From contig NZ_QCZJ01000018.1 of NCBI RefSeq assembly GCF_003075435.1, positions 1 through 64,000 on the forward strand: DNA of 64,000 nt. Reading direction: 5' to 3'. This DNA comes from Terrimonas sp. GTDB lineage: Bacteria; Bacteroidota; Bacteroidia; Chitinophagales; Chitinophagaceae. Positions 24,787 to 33,770 of the stretch are shown here, piece by piece. A program made the position numbers and the translations under genes. Each line of letters opens with the position of its first letter. The stretch's first letter is position 1. Under the pieces are notes generated by a model. It saw nothing but the letters and a program-made list of their open reading frames with translations. It had not been told where the DNA came from and did no database searches.

Positions 24787-25548
24787 ATGATCATCCGATT
24801 ATCAAAATTTGCCATGAGTGCTTGCCTGGCGTTAGGAAGTTTATATGCTTTTGCTCAAAAAGCGCCCAGGCAGGGCGACCCCAAGTTAACCGAATACTGG
24901 GAACCTGAAGTAAGACTAGTTACCCCGGGCAAAACCAATGCTGATCCTCCCTCTGATGCCATTGTATTATTTGATGGAAAAGATGCCTCCAAATGGAAAG
25001 CTCAAAAAGATGGCGGCGCTGTTAAATGGAAAATTGAAGACGGTGCGCTGGTTGTTGCCGGCGGCACAGGCGGCATTGAAACCAAAGAAGCTTTTGGCGA
25101 TTGCCAGCTGCATATTGAATGGCGCACCCCTGCGGAAGTTAAAGGCGAAAGCCAGGGACGCGGCAACAGTGGCATATTTCTGATGAACAGGTATGAATTA
25201 CAGGTATTGGATTCATATAAAAACCGTACCTACTCAAACGGGCAGGCAGGAAGCATGTATAAGCAATTCCCCCCGCTGGTAAACGCGTCACGCGGTCCCG
25301 GCGAATGGCAGACCTATGATATTATTTTTACCGCACCGGTATTTTATGAAGATGGCGCGCTAAAATCACCTGCCCGTATAACCGTTTTTCACAACGGCGT
25401 TTTGATACAGAACAATACAACGATCTGGGGAGCTACACAATATATCGGCACTCCTAATTACGAAAAACATAATGCTAAAGAACCGATTTCTCTCCAGGAT
25501 CACGGTAATCCTACAGCGTTTAGAAATATATGGATCAGGCCTATTTAG
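24787..25548 (+). CDS. Secreted DUF1080 (3-keto-disaccharide hydrolase-type) protein
   Basis: 253 residues with signal peptide ending in LYAFAQ. I chose the ATG at 24787 over GTG 24781. The DUF1080 fold (concanavalin-like beta-sandwich) is shown by VLFDGKDASKWKA at the start of the domain, the middle GNSGIFLMNRYELQVLDS and the end NPTAFRNIWIRPI. Members act on 3-keto-glycosides or bind sugars in the periplasm. The gene stands alone, divergent from the his leader, with a palindrome in its promoter region. Confidence 0.88.
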   Translation: MIIRLSKFAMSACLALGSLYAFAQKAPRQGDPKLTEYWEPEVRLVTPGKTNADPPSDAIVLFDGKDASKWKAQKDGGAVKWKIEDGALVVAGGTGGIETKEAFGDCQLHIEWRTPAEVKGESQGRGNSGIFLMNRYELQVLDSYKNRTYSNGQAGSMYKQFPPLVNASRGPGEWQTYDIIFTAPVFYEDGALKSPARITVFHNGVLIQNNTTIWGATQYIGTPNYEKHNAKEPISLQDHGNPTAFRNIWIRPI

Positions 25549-25572
25549 CAACTATTCTTAACTATTATTATG

Positions 25573-25620
25573 TCAAGCGTGAAATGTGAGACGTGAAAGT
25601 TTATCTTACGTCTCACGTTT
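25573..25620. repeat. Heptamer-period intergenic repeat, locus 1
   Basis: Units of seven bases (CGTGAAA, TGTGAGA, CGTGAAA) are followed by an inverted arm TTACGTCTCACGTTT, so the whole can fold back. It lies between the convergent genes ending at 25548 and 25747. See the heptamer finding. Confidence 0.6.
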
Positions 25621-25658
25621 ATCGGCAATGTACCGGCATACTTTAGCTGACATAACAT

Positions 25659-25702
25659 TATAATATAAAAGCCACTTCATTGAAAGTGGCTTTTATATTA
25701 TA
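25659..25702. terminator. Bidirectional terminator between convergent genes
   Basis: A 19-bp perfect stem with arms 25659-25677 and 25684-25702 (TAATATAAAAGCCACTT core) and a 6-nt loop. AAAA/TTTT within the arms gives a U-tract in both directions. It serves the DUF1080 gene from the left and the permease gene from the right. Confidence 0.85.
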
Positions 25703-25746
25703 GTAATTGATATGAAAACTTATATCCTGTTCATACAACACTTTGC

Positions 25747-27390
25747 TTATTTCTTTCTTATCCTCGATATATACAACAGTGCATGTACTGCTGCAAATAT
25801 CAATGAAAAGTAAAACAAGCCTGTATCTTCTCCTTTGGTTTGATCATGATGTATAAAGGCAATTACAGCAAGTGATAATGCCAATATTAAACCTGTAATT
25901 CCAACCACTTTATTTCCCTGCGGAACAGTTTTGGGCGAACCAGAAGAAAGGTGACTATGTTTTACACCATACCATAAGTAAATATCAAATCCTATGATCA
26001 TCCATACGATCAAACGGATCCATGTATCCAATGGTAGAAACGCCATCATAAAAAAGCAGGTTGCCACGCCTAATATAGGTACAATGGGAACGAGCGGTGT
26101 TTTAAATGCCCTGGGCGCATCAGGCATTTTTACCCTCATCACCCACACGCCAATACACACCAGTATAAACGCAAATAGTGTTCCTATACTCGTCATCTCT
26201 CCTACCACACGGGCAGGCACAAACGCGGCAAACAAACTTACAAACAGCATAAACATAAGGTTACTGCGTGCCGGCGTTTGAAATTTAGGATGAACATTTG
26301 AAAACACTTTTGGCAGCAAACCATCTTTACTCATACTGAAAAATACACGGCTTTGTCCCAGCAGCATCACCAATATTACAGAAGCGTAACCTGCAAGAAT
26401 GGCAACAATAATTGCCCTGTTAAGCCAGGGATAATCCGGGTGAATAACACCGGAAGCGTCGGCTGTGCCCATATGTTCAATTGCCACGGCAACCGGCGCT
26501 ATACCATCCTGCCCTTTAAAAGAAGTATAGTTGGTAACACCTGTCATTACGTGAGCAAAAAGCAAATAGAGCACAGTACAAATTACAAGTGAGCCTAAAA
26601 TGCCGATCGGCATATCACGCTTAGGATTTTTGGCTTCCTGCGCAGCGGTACTCACCGCATCAAAGCCTATATAGGCAAAAAATACTATGGCGGCTGCCCG
26701 TATTATTCCACTGAAACCATATTCCCCAAAAGTGCCGGTATTCTTAGGTATATAAGGCACATAGTTATCATTGTTGATATACTTCCATCCTAAAAAAATA
26801 AATATTAAAACAACCGCAACTTTCAACGCTACAATAACCGCATTAACGGTTGCACTTTCCTGCGTTCCTTTAATCAATAGCAAACTCATTAACACAACTA
26901 TAAAAACAGCAGGTAAATTTATAATACCGCCGTCCCATGGTCCAACGGTAAAAGCAGGTGAAAGGTGTACATCAAAACCTTCTAAAAATTTAATGAGATA
27001 GCGGCTCCAGCTTATACTTACCGTTGCTGCGCCCACAGCATACTCCAGCACAAGGTCCCAACCAATGATCCATGCAATAAATTCGCCCATTGTAGCATAG
27101 CTGTATGTATAAGCACTGCCTGCAACAGGTATCATTGATGCAAATTCTGCATAGCACAATCCTGCAAAAGCACAACCTAATGCAGCAACAACAAATGAAA
27201 TGGTAATAGCCGGGCCGGCCTGGTTAGCAGCAGCCCCGCCGGTAATAGAAAATAATCCCGCGCCAATAATTGCTCCAATACCAAGTGCAACAAGCGACCA
27301 GGGACCAAGGGTACGTTTTAAACTATGCGAACCGGTTTCTTCTGCTTCCGCAATTAGTCCGGCAAGGGGTTTCTTTGCAAATAAACTCAT
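25747..27390 (-). CDS. APC-family amino acid permease
   Basis: 547 residues with 12 or more membrane helices. Helix 1 has the APC substrate-site motif GIGAIIGAGLFSITGG, followed by AGPAITISFVVAALGCAFAG and YAEFASMIPVAGSAYTY. This matches the cationic amino acid transporter branch (YfnA/CAT-like). The C-terminal extension holds extra helices. It acts in the inner membrane by proton- or gradient-driven uptake; the substrate cannot be told from sequence. It is divergent from the symporter gene at 27553. Confidence 0.92.
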   Translation of the reverse strand: MSLFAKKPLAGLIAEAEETGSHSLKRTLGPWSLVALGIGAIIGAGLFSITGGAAANQAGPAITISFVVAALGCAFAGLCYAEFASMIPVAGSAYTYSYATMGEFIAWIIGWDLVLEYAVGAATVSISWSRYLIKFLEGFDVHLSPAFTVGPWDGGIINLPAVFIVVLMSLLLIKGTQESATVNAVIVALKVAVVLIFIFLGWKYINNDNYVPYIPKNTGTFGEYGFSGIIRAAAIVFFAYIGFDAVSTAAQEAKNPKRDMPIGILGSLVICTVLYLLFAHVMTGVTNYTSFKGQDGIAPVAVAIEHMGTADASGVIHPDYPWLNRAIIVAILAGYASVILVMLLGQSRVFFSMSKDGLLPKVFSNVHPKFQTPARSNLMFMLFVSLFAAFVPARVVGEMTSIGTLFAFILVCIGVWVMRVKMPDAPRAFKTPLVPIVPILGVATCFFMMAFLPLDTWIRLIVWMIIGFDIYLWYGVKHSHLSSGSPKTVPQGNKVVGITGLILALSLAVIAFIHHDQTKGEDTGLFYFSLIFAAVHALLYISRIRKK

Positions 27391-27552
27391 ACGCCAGTTA
27401 TATTTTTTATGAATGAAATTGAAAAGTAAACATTTCTCCCCAAAACCAATAAAAAGATGGTGATTTTGTGACTATGATCAGCAAAAAAAAACAATTATTG
27501 TTCATTTGCAATAACTTTCTGTTAGTTTTGAAACTTTACCAGCTTTTATTAT

Positions 27553-29025
27553 ATGAATAGACGTACTGTTGGTTTTCTATCGCTGGCAATATTCACCGTT
27601 GTCGCTATACTTCATTTTATTCATTTTGAAAATTGGATAACCCTACCTGAACAATTGCTGTTTATAAGCAGGTGGATAGTAATTGTAAGTCTTGTTGTAT
27701 TTGCGCTGTATAAAAAATCGCTTACTACCTGGATACTTGTTGCTATGGCTGTGGGTGTGGAGCTTGGACTTGATTTTCCTGCGTTCACACTTAACCTGCA
27801 GTTCTTAAGTAAAATTTTCCTGAGGCTGGTAAAAACGATTGTGGCTCCCTTGTTGTTTTCCACGCTGGTGGTTGGCATAGCCAGTCATTCTAATTTAAAA
27901 CAGGTAGGCCGCATGGGCTGGAAATCAATTTTGTATTTTGAGGTGGTTACTACTTTCGCGCTTGTTATAGGCATTATTTTTATCAATATCACCAAAGCCG
28001 GCGAAGGTATTACGGTTCCTGAAAAACTGCTGAAAGAACTGCCGCATTCATCAGAAAAGCAGATGCAGGAAAAAATGATAGCGGTATTAGACAGCGCTCA
28101 TATTGCACACCCGCCGGACCTGCTTCAGCGGCTGCCTGATGCAGCCCCTAAAACATGGCAGGATCATATATTGGATATATTTCCTGAAAACATCATTAAA
28201 TCCATATACGAAGGAAATGTTTTGCCTATAGTATTTTTCAGTCTGGTATTTGGTATCTCGCTTGCCATGCTGAGCGAACAGAAAAAAAGGCCTTTGCTTG
28301 AATTTACGGAAAGCCTGTCGGAAACGATGTTTAAATTTACCAACATCATTATGTACTTCGCGCCCTTTGGTGTGGGCGCGGCTATTGCGGTTACTGTTGG
28401 TCATTTAGGTATTGATATATTAAAAAATCTCTTTCTTTTATTACTTACATTATACCTGGCGCTGTTTGCATTTTTGCTGCTGGTTTTACTGCCCATTGCT
28501 TTATTCATAGCAAAAATTCCTGTTAAAAAATTTATACAGGCAGTTAAAGAACCTGCTTCCATCGCTTTTGCAACAACCAGTTCGGATTCAGCCCTGCCTA
28601 TTGCTTTGGAAAACATGGAAAAGTTTGGCGTTCCAAGAAAAATAGTTTCGTTCGTAATTCCTACCGGTTATACGTTCAACCTGGATGGTACTACATTATA
28701 TCTCTCACTTGCTTCCATATTTGTAGCGCAGGCTGCCGGCATACAGCTCACTTTTGGCGAGCAATTCATGATCGGGCTTTCGCTGATGCTTACCAGCAAA
28801 GGCGTAGCCGCCGTGCCAAGAGCATCGCTGGTAATATTAATTGCAACTGCAGCAACCTTTAAATTTCCGCTTTGGCCAATAATGGCTATTTATGGTATTG
28901 ATGAGCTGATGGATATGGCAAGAACTTCTGTAAATGTTATCGGTAACACATTAGCCAGTTGTGTAATTGCCCGTTCAGAAGGAGAATTTGACGACCAGAA
29001 AGCCCTTGCTTTTGAAGCGGAATAA
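27553..29025 (+). CDS. DAACS-family dicarboxylate/amino acid symporter
   Basis: 490 residues, eight membrane helices plus two re-entrant hairpins. The serine-rich hairpin AFATTSSDSALP, the FNLDGTTLY helix-7 motif and helix 8 MDMARTSVNVIGN are present. The substrate-binding Asp, Arg, Thr and Asn of helix 8 are kept. The Asp that ends this motif in GltPh (NVTGD) is Asn here, and NMDGT is NLDGT, both at cation sites, so coupling may differ. A long N-terminal two-helix extension (1-70) and a loop at about 145-205 are additions. Confidence 0.9.
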   Translation: MNRRTVGFLSLAIFTVVAILHFIHFENWITLPEQLLFISRWIVIVSLVVFALYKKSLTTWILVAMAVGVELGLDFPAFTLNLQFLSKIFLRLVKTIVAPLLFSTLVVGIASHSNLKQVGRMGWKSILYFEVVTTFALVIGIIFINITKAGEGITVPEKLLKELPHSSEKQMQEKMIAVLDSAHIAHPPDLLQRLPDAAPKTWQDHILDIFPENIIKSIYEGNVLPIVFFSLVFGISLAMLSEQKKRPLLEFTESLSETMFKFTNIIMYFAPFGVGAAIAVTVGHLGIDILKNLFLLLLTLYLALFAFLLLVLLPIALFIAKIPVKKFIQAVKEPASIAFATTSSDSALPIALENMEKFGVPRKIVSFVIPTGYTFNLDGTTLYLSLASIFVAQAAGIQLTFGEQFMIGLSLMLTSKGVAAVPRASLVILIATAATFKFPLWPIMAIYGIDELMDMARTSVNVIGNTLASCVIARSEGEFDDQKALAFEAE

Positions 29026-29135
29026 TAATAAAGTGTTAACAAACAATAATTATTATTAAAAGAAACTCAGCAAAAGAGCGGCAAATTACCATAGAAATTG
29101 CATTTTTGCGGCCGATAGTATATCAATAATAATTT

Positions 29136-30104
29136 ATGATTAAAAGAATTTGTAGTCTGGCGATATTTATGCTCATGGGATGCATGGTAATAGCGCAGGA
29201 AGAAATTAACGTTCAGTTTATTAATCAATATGGAGAGGGATTAACAACCGTTGTGGTTTCCCAGGGTGGAAAAGAAACAACGTACACTCCGGATAAAGCA
29301 GGATTTACCGGCATTACCATTAATAATACTGACTCCATAATGGTAAGCGCTGATGGCTTTGAAACAGTTTCAACCAATGTTGCTGCATTACAGGCAAAAC
29401 CTGTGGTAAATCTTCATAAAAAATTTACATGGAAGGATCTGCTCAATCCAAAGTTTTATATTATAAATGGAGGCTTTTGGTTGCTGCTTTTTATTGTTTT
29501 TGCGGAAACAGGATTGTTTGTCGGTTTCTTTCTGCCAGGCGATAGTCTCCTGTTTGTTGCAGGTATTTATAGCAGCGATCTGATGCATGAGTTTTATGAG
29601 GCTATAGGCATTGAAAGATTTCAGAATGAATGGGTAGATCTTTTTTTGCTGGTCGGGCTTATATCATTGATGGGTATTATCGGTAATATGCTGGGGTATT
29701 GGTTCGGAAGAAAGATCGGGCCATCCATGTTTCACTGGAAAGACCGTTTTCTTTTTAAGAAAAAATATTTGCATGATGCGCACGACTTTTTTGAAAAACA
29801 TGGTGGCGGCGCAATAGTGTTTGCACGTTTCTTACCCATCATACGCACTTTCGCTCCTATTGTGGCAGGTATAGTAAATATGGACAGGAAAAAATTCATG
29901 TTCTATAATATTATAGGTTGTATAGCATGGGTGATAAGCATGATATTTGCCGGGCACTTTTTGCAAATATGGGTAAGAAAACAATTTGGATTTGAATTGC
30001 AGGATCACCTTGAAGCTATAGTAATTGTAATTGTGCTGGTAACAACATTACCGGTGTTCTGGAAATTATTTTTTGGAAAGAAAAAAGAAAAAACCGCCCA
30101 ATAA
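29136..30104 (+). CDS. DedA-family membrane protein with exported N-terminal domain
   Basis: 322 residues. A signal peptide (ending GCMVIAQ) precedes a small beta-sandwich-like domain (about 20-88, INVQFINQYGEGLTTVVVSQ), then the DedA/VTT part: ETGLFVGFFLPGDSLLFVAG, then GNMLGYWFGRKIG, then FARFLPIIRTFAPIVAG, the hallmark Arg and Pro residues of the family. DedA proteins move or flip lipids such as undecaprenyl phosphate. The extra exported domain is not part of ordinary DedA proteins of about 200 residues. It is 12 nt upstream of the MFS gene, probably co-transcribed. Confidence 0.9.
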   Translation: MIKRICSLAIFMLMGCMVIAQEEINVQFINQYGEGLTTVVVSQGGKETTYTPDKAGFTGITINNTDSIMVSADGFETVSTNVAALQAKPVVNLHKKFTWKDLLNPKFYIINGGFWLLLFIVFAETGLFVGFFLPGDSLLFVAGIYSSDLMHEFYEAIGIERFQNEWVDLFLLVGLISLMGIIGNMLGYWFGRKIGPSMFHWKDRFLFKKKYLHDAHDFFEKHGGGAIVFARFLPIIRTFAPIVAGIVNMDRKKFMFYNIIGCIAWVISMIFAGHFLQIWVRKQFGFELQDHLEAIVIVIVLVTTLPVFWKLFFGKKKEKTAQ

Positions 30105-30116
30105 AAACTCCATTTC

Positions 30117-31349
30117 ATGTCTCAGCCAAAAACGAATGCTTCCATTTTTAATGTAGCCGTACTTGTAGCCGCATTAGGATATTTTGTAGATATATATGAT
30201 CTGCTGCTGTTTGGTATTATACGTGTGCCCAGCTTAAACGATATGGGACTATCCAGTGAGCAAATTTTAACTGATGGGGAAGGTATTCTTACCTGGCAGA
30301 TGTGGGGCTTGCTGATTGGCGGTATTATATGGGGTGTAATGGGCGATAAAAAAGGGAGGTTGAGTGTATTGTTTGGTTCTATTATATTATACTCGCTTGC
30401 CAATATTGCCAATGGTTTTGTGCAAACAGTAGACCAGTATAAACTCATACGTTTTGTTGCAGGCATAGGTCTAGCAGGAGAGCTGGGCGCAGGTATAACA
30501 CTTGTTTCTGAATTAACAGCCAAAGAAAAAAGAGGCATTGCTACTTCACTTGTTGCAGGCATAGGACTTACCGGTGCTGTGGTGGCATTTATAATGAAAG
30601 AAAATTTTCACTGGCGTACCTGCTATTTTATTGGCGGAGGACTGGGATTATTACTGCTTTTATTACGCATATCTGTTTTTGAATCCGGCATGTTTCATAA
30701 GGCAAAAGAAATGGATGTACAGCGTGGAAATCTCCTGATGTTCTTTACAAACCGCGACAGGTTCAGGCGATACATAACCGGCATACTCATCGGTTTACCA
30801 ACATGGTTTGTTATTGGTGTGCTTGTAACATTTTCAAGTGAGTTTGGAAAACAAATGGGCATTACGGAAAAAATTGATCCGGGTAAGTCTATAATGTATG
30901 CATATGCGGCTATCTCGCTTGGAGACATTGCTATAGGTTTTGTAAGTCAATGGATGAGAAGCAGAAAACAGGCGTTGTTTTTGTTCTACGCTATCACGGC
31001 AGTATTCATGGTACTGTATTTCACAACGCAATGGGGTGGCTCTGCCAGCAGAATGTACTGGATATGCGCCGGGCTTGGTTTCGGCACAGGCTTCTGGGCT
31101 ATATTTGTTACAATGGGTGCCGAACAATTTGGCACCAATATAAGAGCCACGGCTGCTACCACTATTCCCAATATGGTGCGTGGTATGCTCGCAATATTTA
31201 TTCTTCCCTTATTTCAATGGCTACGGGGCATTACCGATAGCTACTATACCGGTGGATGGATAACAGCGATTATTATTATGGCAATCGGTACCCTCGCGAT
31301 AATACTTACTAAAGAAACCTTTGGAAAGGACCTGAATTATGTGGAGTAG
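30117..31349 (+). CDS. MFS transporter
   Basis: 410 residues with 12 predicted membrane helices. The MFS loop 2-3 motif appears as GVMGDKKGRLSVLFGS (about residues 79-94), and the second half carries GFWAIFVTMGAEQFGTNIRA, which resembles sugar/organic-acid porters. It sits in the inner membrane. The substrate is unknown. Its start is 12 nt after dedA, so the two are likely one operon; a heptamer repeat hairpin follows it. Confidence 0.88.
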   Translation: MSQPKTNASIFNVAVLVAALGYFVDIYDLLLFGIIRVPSLNDMGLSSEQILTDGEGILTWQMWGLLIGGIIWGVMGDKKGRLSVLFGSIILYSLANIANGFVQTVDQYKLIRFVAGIGLAGELGAGITLVSELTAKEKRGIATSLVAGIGLTGAVVAFIMKENFHWRTCYFIGGGLGLLLLLLRISVFESGMFHKAKEMDVQRGNLLMFFTNRDRFRRYITGILIGLPTWFVIGVLVTFSSEFGKQMGITEKIDPGKSIMYAYAAISLGDIAIGFVSQWMRSRKQALFLFYAITAVFMVLYFTTQWGGSASRMYWICAGLGFGTGFWAIFVTMGAEQFGTNIRATAATTIPNMVRGMLAIFILPLFQWLRGITDSYYTGGWITAIIIMAIGTLAIILTKETFGKDLNYVE

Positions 31350-31355
31350 TTTAGT

Positions 31356-31452
31356 TACAGGCTTTTAGTTTGTAGTTTATAGTTTGGTTTGGGTTATAAA
31401 CCACAAACCATAAACTAAAAACCCCACTCAAATTTCAAATCTCCAATCTCCC
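31356..31452. repeat. Heptamer-period intergenic repeat, locus 2
   Basis: Units such as TTTGTAG, TTTATAG and TTTGGTT in the left arm are mirrored by ACAAACC, ATAAACT in the right arm, giving an imperfect 28-bp hairpin (about 31361-31421). A second class follows, which on the minus strand reads GAGATTG, GAGATTT, GAAATTT. It lies between the MFS gene and the GT9 gene. Confidence 0.65.
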
Positions 31453-31471
31453 GTTTTACCTTCGCTGAACC

Positions 31472-32530
31472 ATGCCTGTAACGCCTGAACAAATTATTGC
31501 TAAAGGATCTGCATTTAAGGGAAGAGAAAAGATCAAAATTCTAGTCATCCGCCTTTCTTCCATAGGCGATATTGTTTTAACAACACCAGCCATACGCTGC
31601 CTGAAACAACAAATGCCAGGAATAGAACTGCATTTTCTTACCAAACAAAAGTTCAGGGCTGTTACCATTGCCAATCCGTATATTGACAAGTTCCATTATT
31701 TTGGCAAAGATTTTTCCCAAACCATCAAAGCGATAAGGGAAGAACAATTTGACTATATTATTGACCTGCATAAAAACCTGAGGACGTTAAGGCTATATCT
31801 TGAAACAGATACAAAAACAAAATGGTATAGCTACCGGAAGCTTAGTCTTCAAAAATTTTTGCTTACAAAGTTTGGCATCAATGCCATGCCGGGTATTCAC
31901 ATCAGTCAACGAAGCCTGAACACTTTGAAACCACTGGGCATAAAAGACGACGGCAAAGGATTAGATTATTTTATTCCTGCAGAGGAATATATTAAAAAAG
32001 ACGACCTGCCCATGTCGCACCGTATGGGATATATTGCTGTTGTTATCGGCGCATCTTACTATACCAAAAAACTACCTGTTGAAAAACTAAAACAACTGTG
32101 CGGTAATATTCAGCATCCGATTATACTGGTAGGCGGCAAAGAAGATATTCCTGAAGGAGATGCGATAGCCACCGTTGACCCGGTTAAAGTATATAATGCC
32201 TGTGGTAAATTTTCGCTTAATGAATCTGCTGATATTGTAAGACAGGCAAAGCTTATCGTATCTCACGACACAGGTTTCCAGTATATCGCCTGCGCTTTTC
32301 AGAAAAAAGTATTGGCAGTATGGGGCGGAACATCACCTAAATTAGATGTAGAGCCATATTACGGAAGCGCAATGCAACCCAGGTATACCAATTATATTGT
32401 TCCGGGCTTAAAATGCCAGCCCTGTTCAAACTACGGCACAAAAACCTGCCCCAAAAAGCATTTTAAATGTATGCAGTTGCAGGATATGGACGCGATGACC
32501 AGGGAAGTAATGAAAGATTGCGGACTTTGA
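31472..32530 (+). CDS. Glycosyltransferase family 9 (heptosyltransferase-like)
   Basis: 352 residues, GT-B fold. The N-terminal ILVIRLSSIGDIVLTTPAIR motif and the C-terminal VSHDTGFQYIACAFQKKVLA, then VWGGTSP motif are those of LPS heptosyltransferases. Such enzymes add a sugar to the lipopolysaccharide core at the cytoplasmic face. The C-terminus has a Cys cluster (CQPCSNYGTKTCPKKHFKC), common in this subfamily. A TACCTTCG box (31457-31464) eight nt before the ATG is a likely -7 element, so the leader would be very short. Confidence 0.9.
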   Translation: MPVTPEQIIAKGSAFKGREKIKILVIRLSSIGDIVLTTPAIRCLKQQMPGIELHFLTKQKFRAVTIANPYIDKFHYFGKDFSQTIKAIREEQFDYIIDLHKNLRTLRLYLETDTKTKWYSYRKLSLQKFLLTKFGINAMPGIHISQRSLNTLKPLGIKDDGKGLDYFIPAEEYIKKDDLPMSHRMGYIAVVIGASYYTKKLPVEKLKQLCGNIQHPIILVGGKEDIPEGDAIATVDPVKVYNACGKFSLNESADIVRQAKLIVSHDTGFQYIACAFQKKVLAVWGGTSPKLDVEPYYGSAMQPRYTNYIVPGLKCQPCSNYGTKTCPKKHFKCMQLQDMDAMTREVMKDCGL

Positions 32531-32689
32531 TGAACAACCTTTTCCCTAAAGGATGAAAAACCTGTTGAGATTTGCAACAATATTATTTACTGAATGACAG
32601 CCATGTAAATGCATCAATAATAACCGGTTTTACAGGTTCACGGCTTTATCCATTTGATCAAAATTATATTACCTTCCATAGATATATTT

Positions 32690-33166
32690 ATGAACATCAG
32701 GGCTATAAAAATCACCGACAATACACTTCTCGCCAATATGATCAGGGCTGTATTTGAAGAATATAATGCGCCGAAATGTGGATCCGTATATTCAGATGAA
32801 ACAACAGATCATTTGTTTGAGTTATTCCAAAAAGAAAAATCCATTTTATGGGTAGCTGAAACGGAAGGAGAAATTGTCGGCTGTTGTGGCGTTTATCCTA
32901 CAGAAGGTTTACCTGATGACTGTGTTGAATTGGTAAAGTTCTATCTTTCTGCACACGCAAGAGGCAAAGGCATAGGTAAAGCATTAATGCAAAAAAGCAT
33001 TGAATCCGCTAAACAATTTGGTTATTCAACAGTATATCTTGAAAGTTTTCCTGCTTTTTCCGATGCGTTGGGTATATATGAAAAGCAGGGGTTTATAAAA
33101 TTGGATAAATCTTTAGGCAAGTCGGGGCATACGTCCTGCAATATCTGGATGATCAAAAAAATATAA
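32690..33166 (+). CDS. GNAT-family N-acetyltransferase
   Basis: 158 residues from the ATG at 32690; the open frame begins 12 codons earlier, but MNIRAIKITDN is the common GNAT start. The acetyl-CoA loop is seen as LSAHARGKGIGKALMQKSIE (R/Q-x-x-G-x-G/A), preceded by the beta-bulge strand DDCVELVKFYL. The C-terminus GYSTVYLESFPAFSDALGIYEKQGF fits small-molecule or amino-acid acetyltransferases. The substrate is unknown. Confidence 0.87.
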   Translation: MNIRAIKITDNTLLANMIRAVFEEYNAPKCGSVYSDETTDHLFELFQKEKSILWVAETEGEIVGCCGVYPTEGLPDDCVELVKFYLSAHARGKGIGKALMQKSIESAKQFGYSTVYLESFPAFSDALGIYEKQGFIKLDKSLGKSGHTSCNIWMIKKI

Positions 33167-33233
33167 TATCTATACAAACGTATCAAAAAAATTGTGCGTA
33201 TGTAGTAAGCAACCGCTATAAAAAATGTCCTAT

Positions 33234-33761
33234 ATGAAAAGGATTTCTCTGTTGCTGTTATCCTCTTTTATTTTTGCAAAATCTTTTAGTCAAATACAAC
33301 ACAATACCTCTCTCCATTTATCAGGTCAGTTCAATAAAACTATTTATGATGAAACTATAGGAAATAATCCCTGGGGCATTGGCCTGGGATTACAATGTTT
33401 CTTCAATAATAAAGCGAAGTTTAAACCAATCACAGACTTTACAGCAGATGCATACCTTGAAGATGATAAAATATACAGAATAAATGAGGATGGGTCTGAA
33501 AAAGCAGATATTGAAGGGGCGATAAATTTATTTGGCGGAGCATCTTATAATCTAAACAAAATAATATATGTATCCCTGGTAGCCGGGCCAAGTTTGATTG
33601 GAGGAAAAACATTTGCAGGCATTAAACCTTCATTCGGATTTTATTTTTCCGGGAGTCAACGGCTCACCGGGAGAATTTCTTATATCAATGTATTTAACCG
33701 AACTGCAACAAAAAAAGATTTTGGCACAATCTGCCTATCCCTGGGCGTAAGATTATTCTGA
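33234..33761 (+). CDS. Exported small beta-barrel-like protein
   Basis: 175 residues from ATG 33234, which opens a signal peptide (KRISLLLLSSFIFAKSFSQ). The rest alternates aromatic and polar residues with many G and N, ending in an F after SLGVRLF, typical of small outer-membrane barrels in Bacteroidota. No family is recognised. Its stop is only 9 nt from the convergent rhamnosidase stop. Confidence 0.65.
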   Translation: MKRISLLLLSSFIFAKSFSQIQHNTSLHLSGQFNKTIYDETIGNNPWGIGLGLQCFFNNKAKFKPITDFTADAYLEDDKIYRINEDGSEKADIEGAINLFGGASYNLNKIIYVSLVAGPSLIGGKTFAGIKPSFGFYFSGSQRLTGRISYINVFNRTATKKDFGTICLSLGVRLF

Positions 33762-33770
33762 TAAACAACG

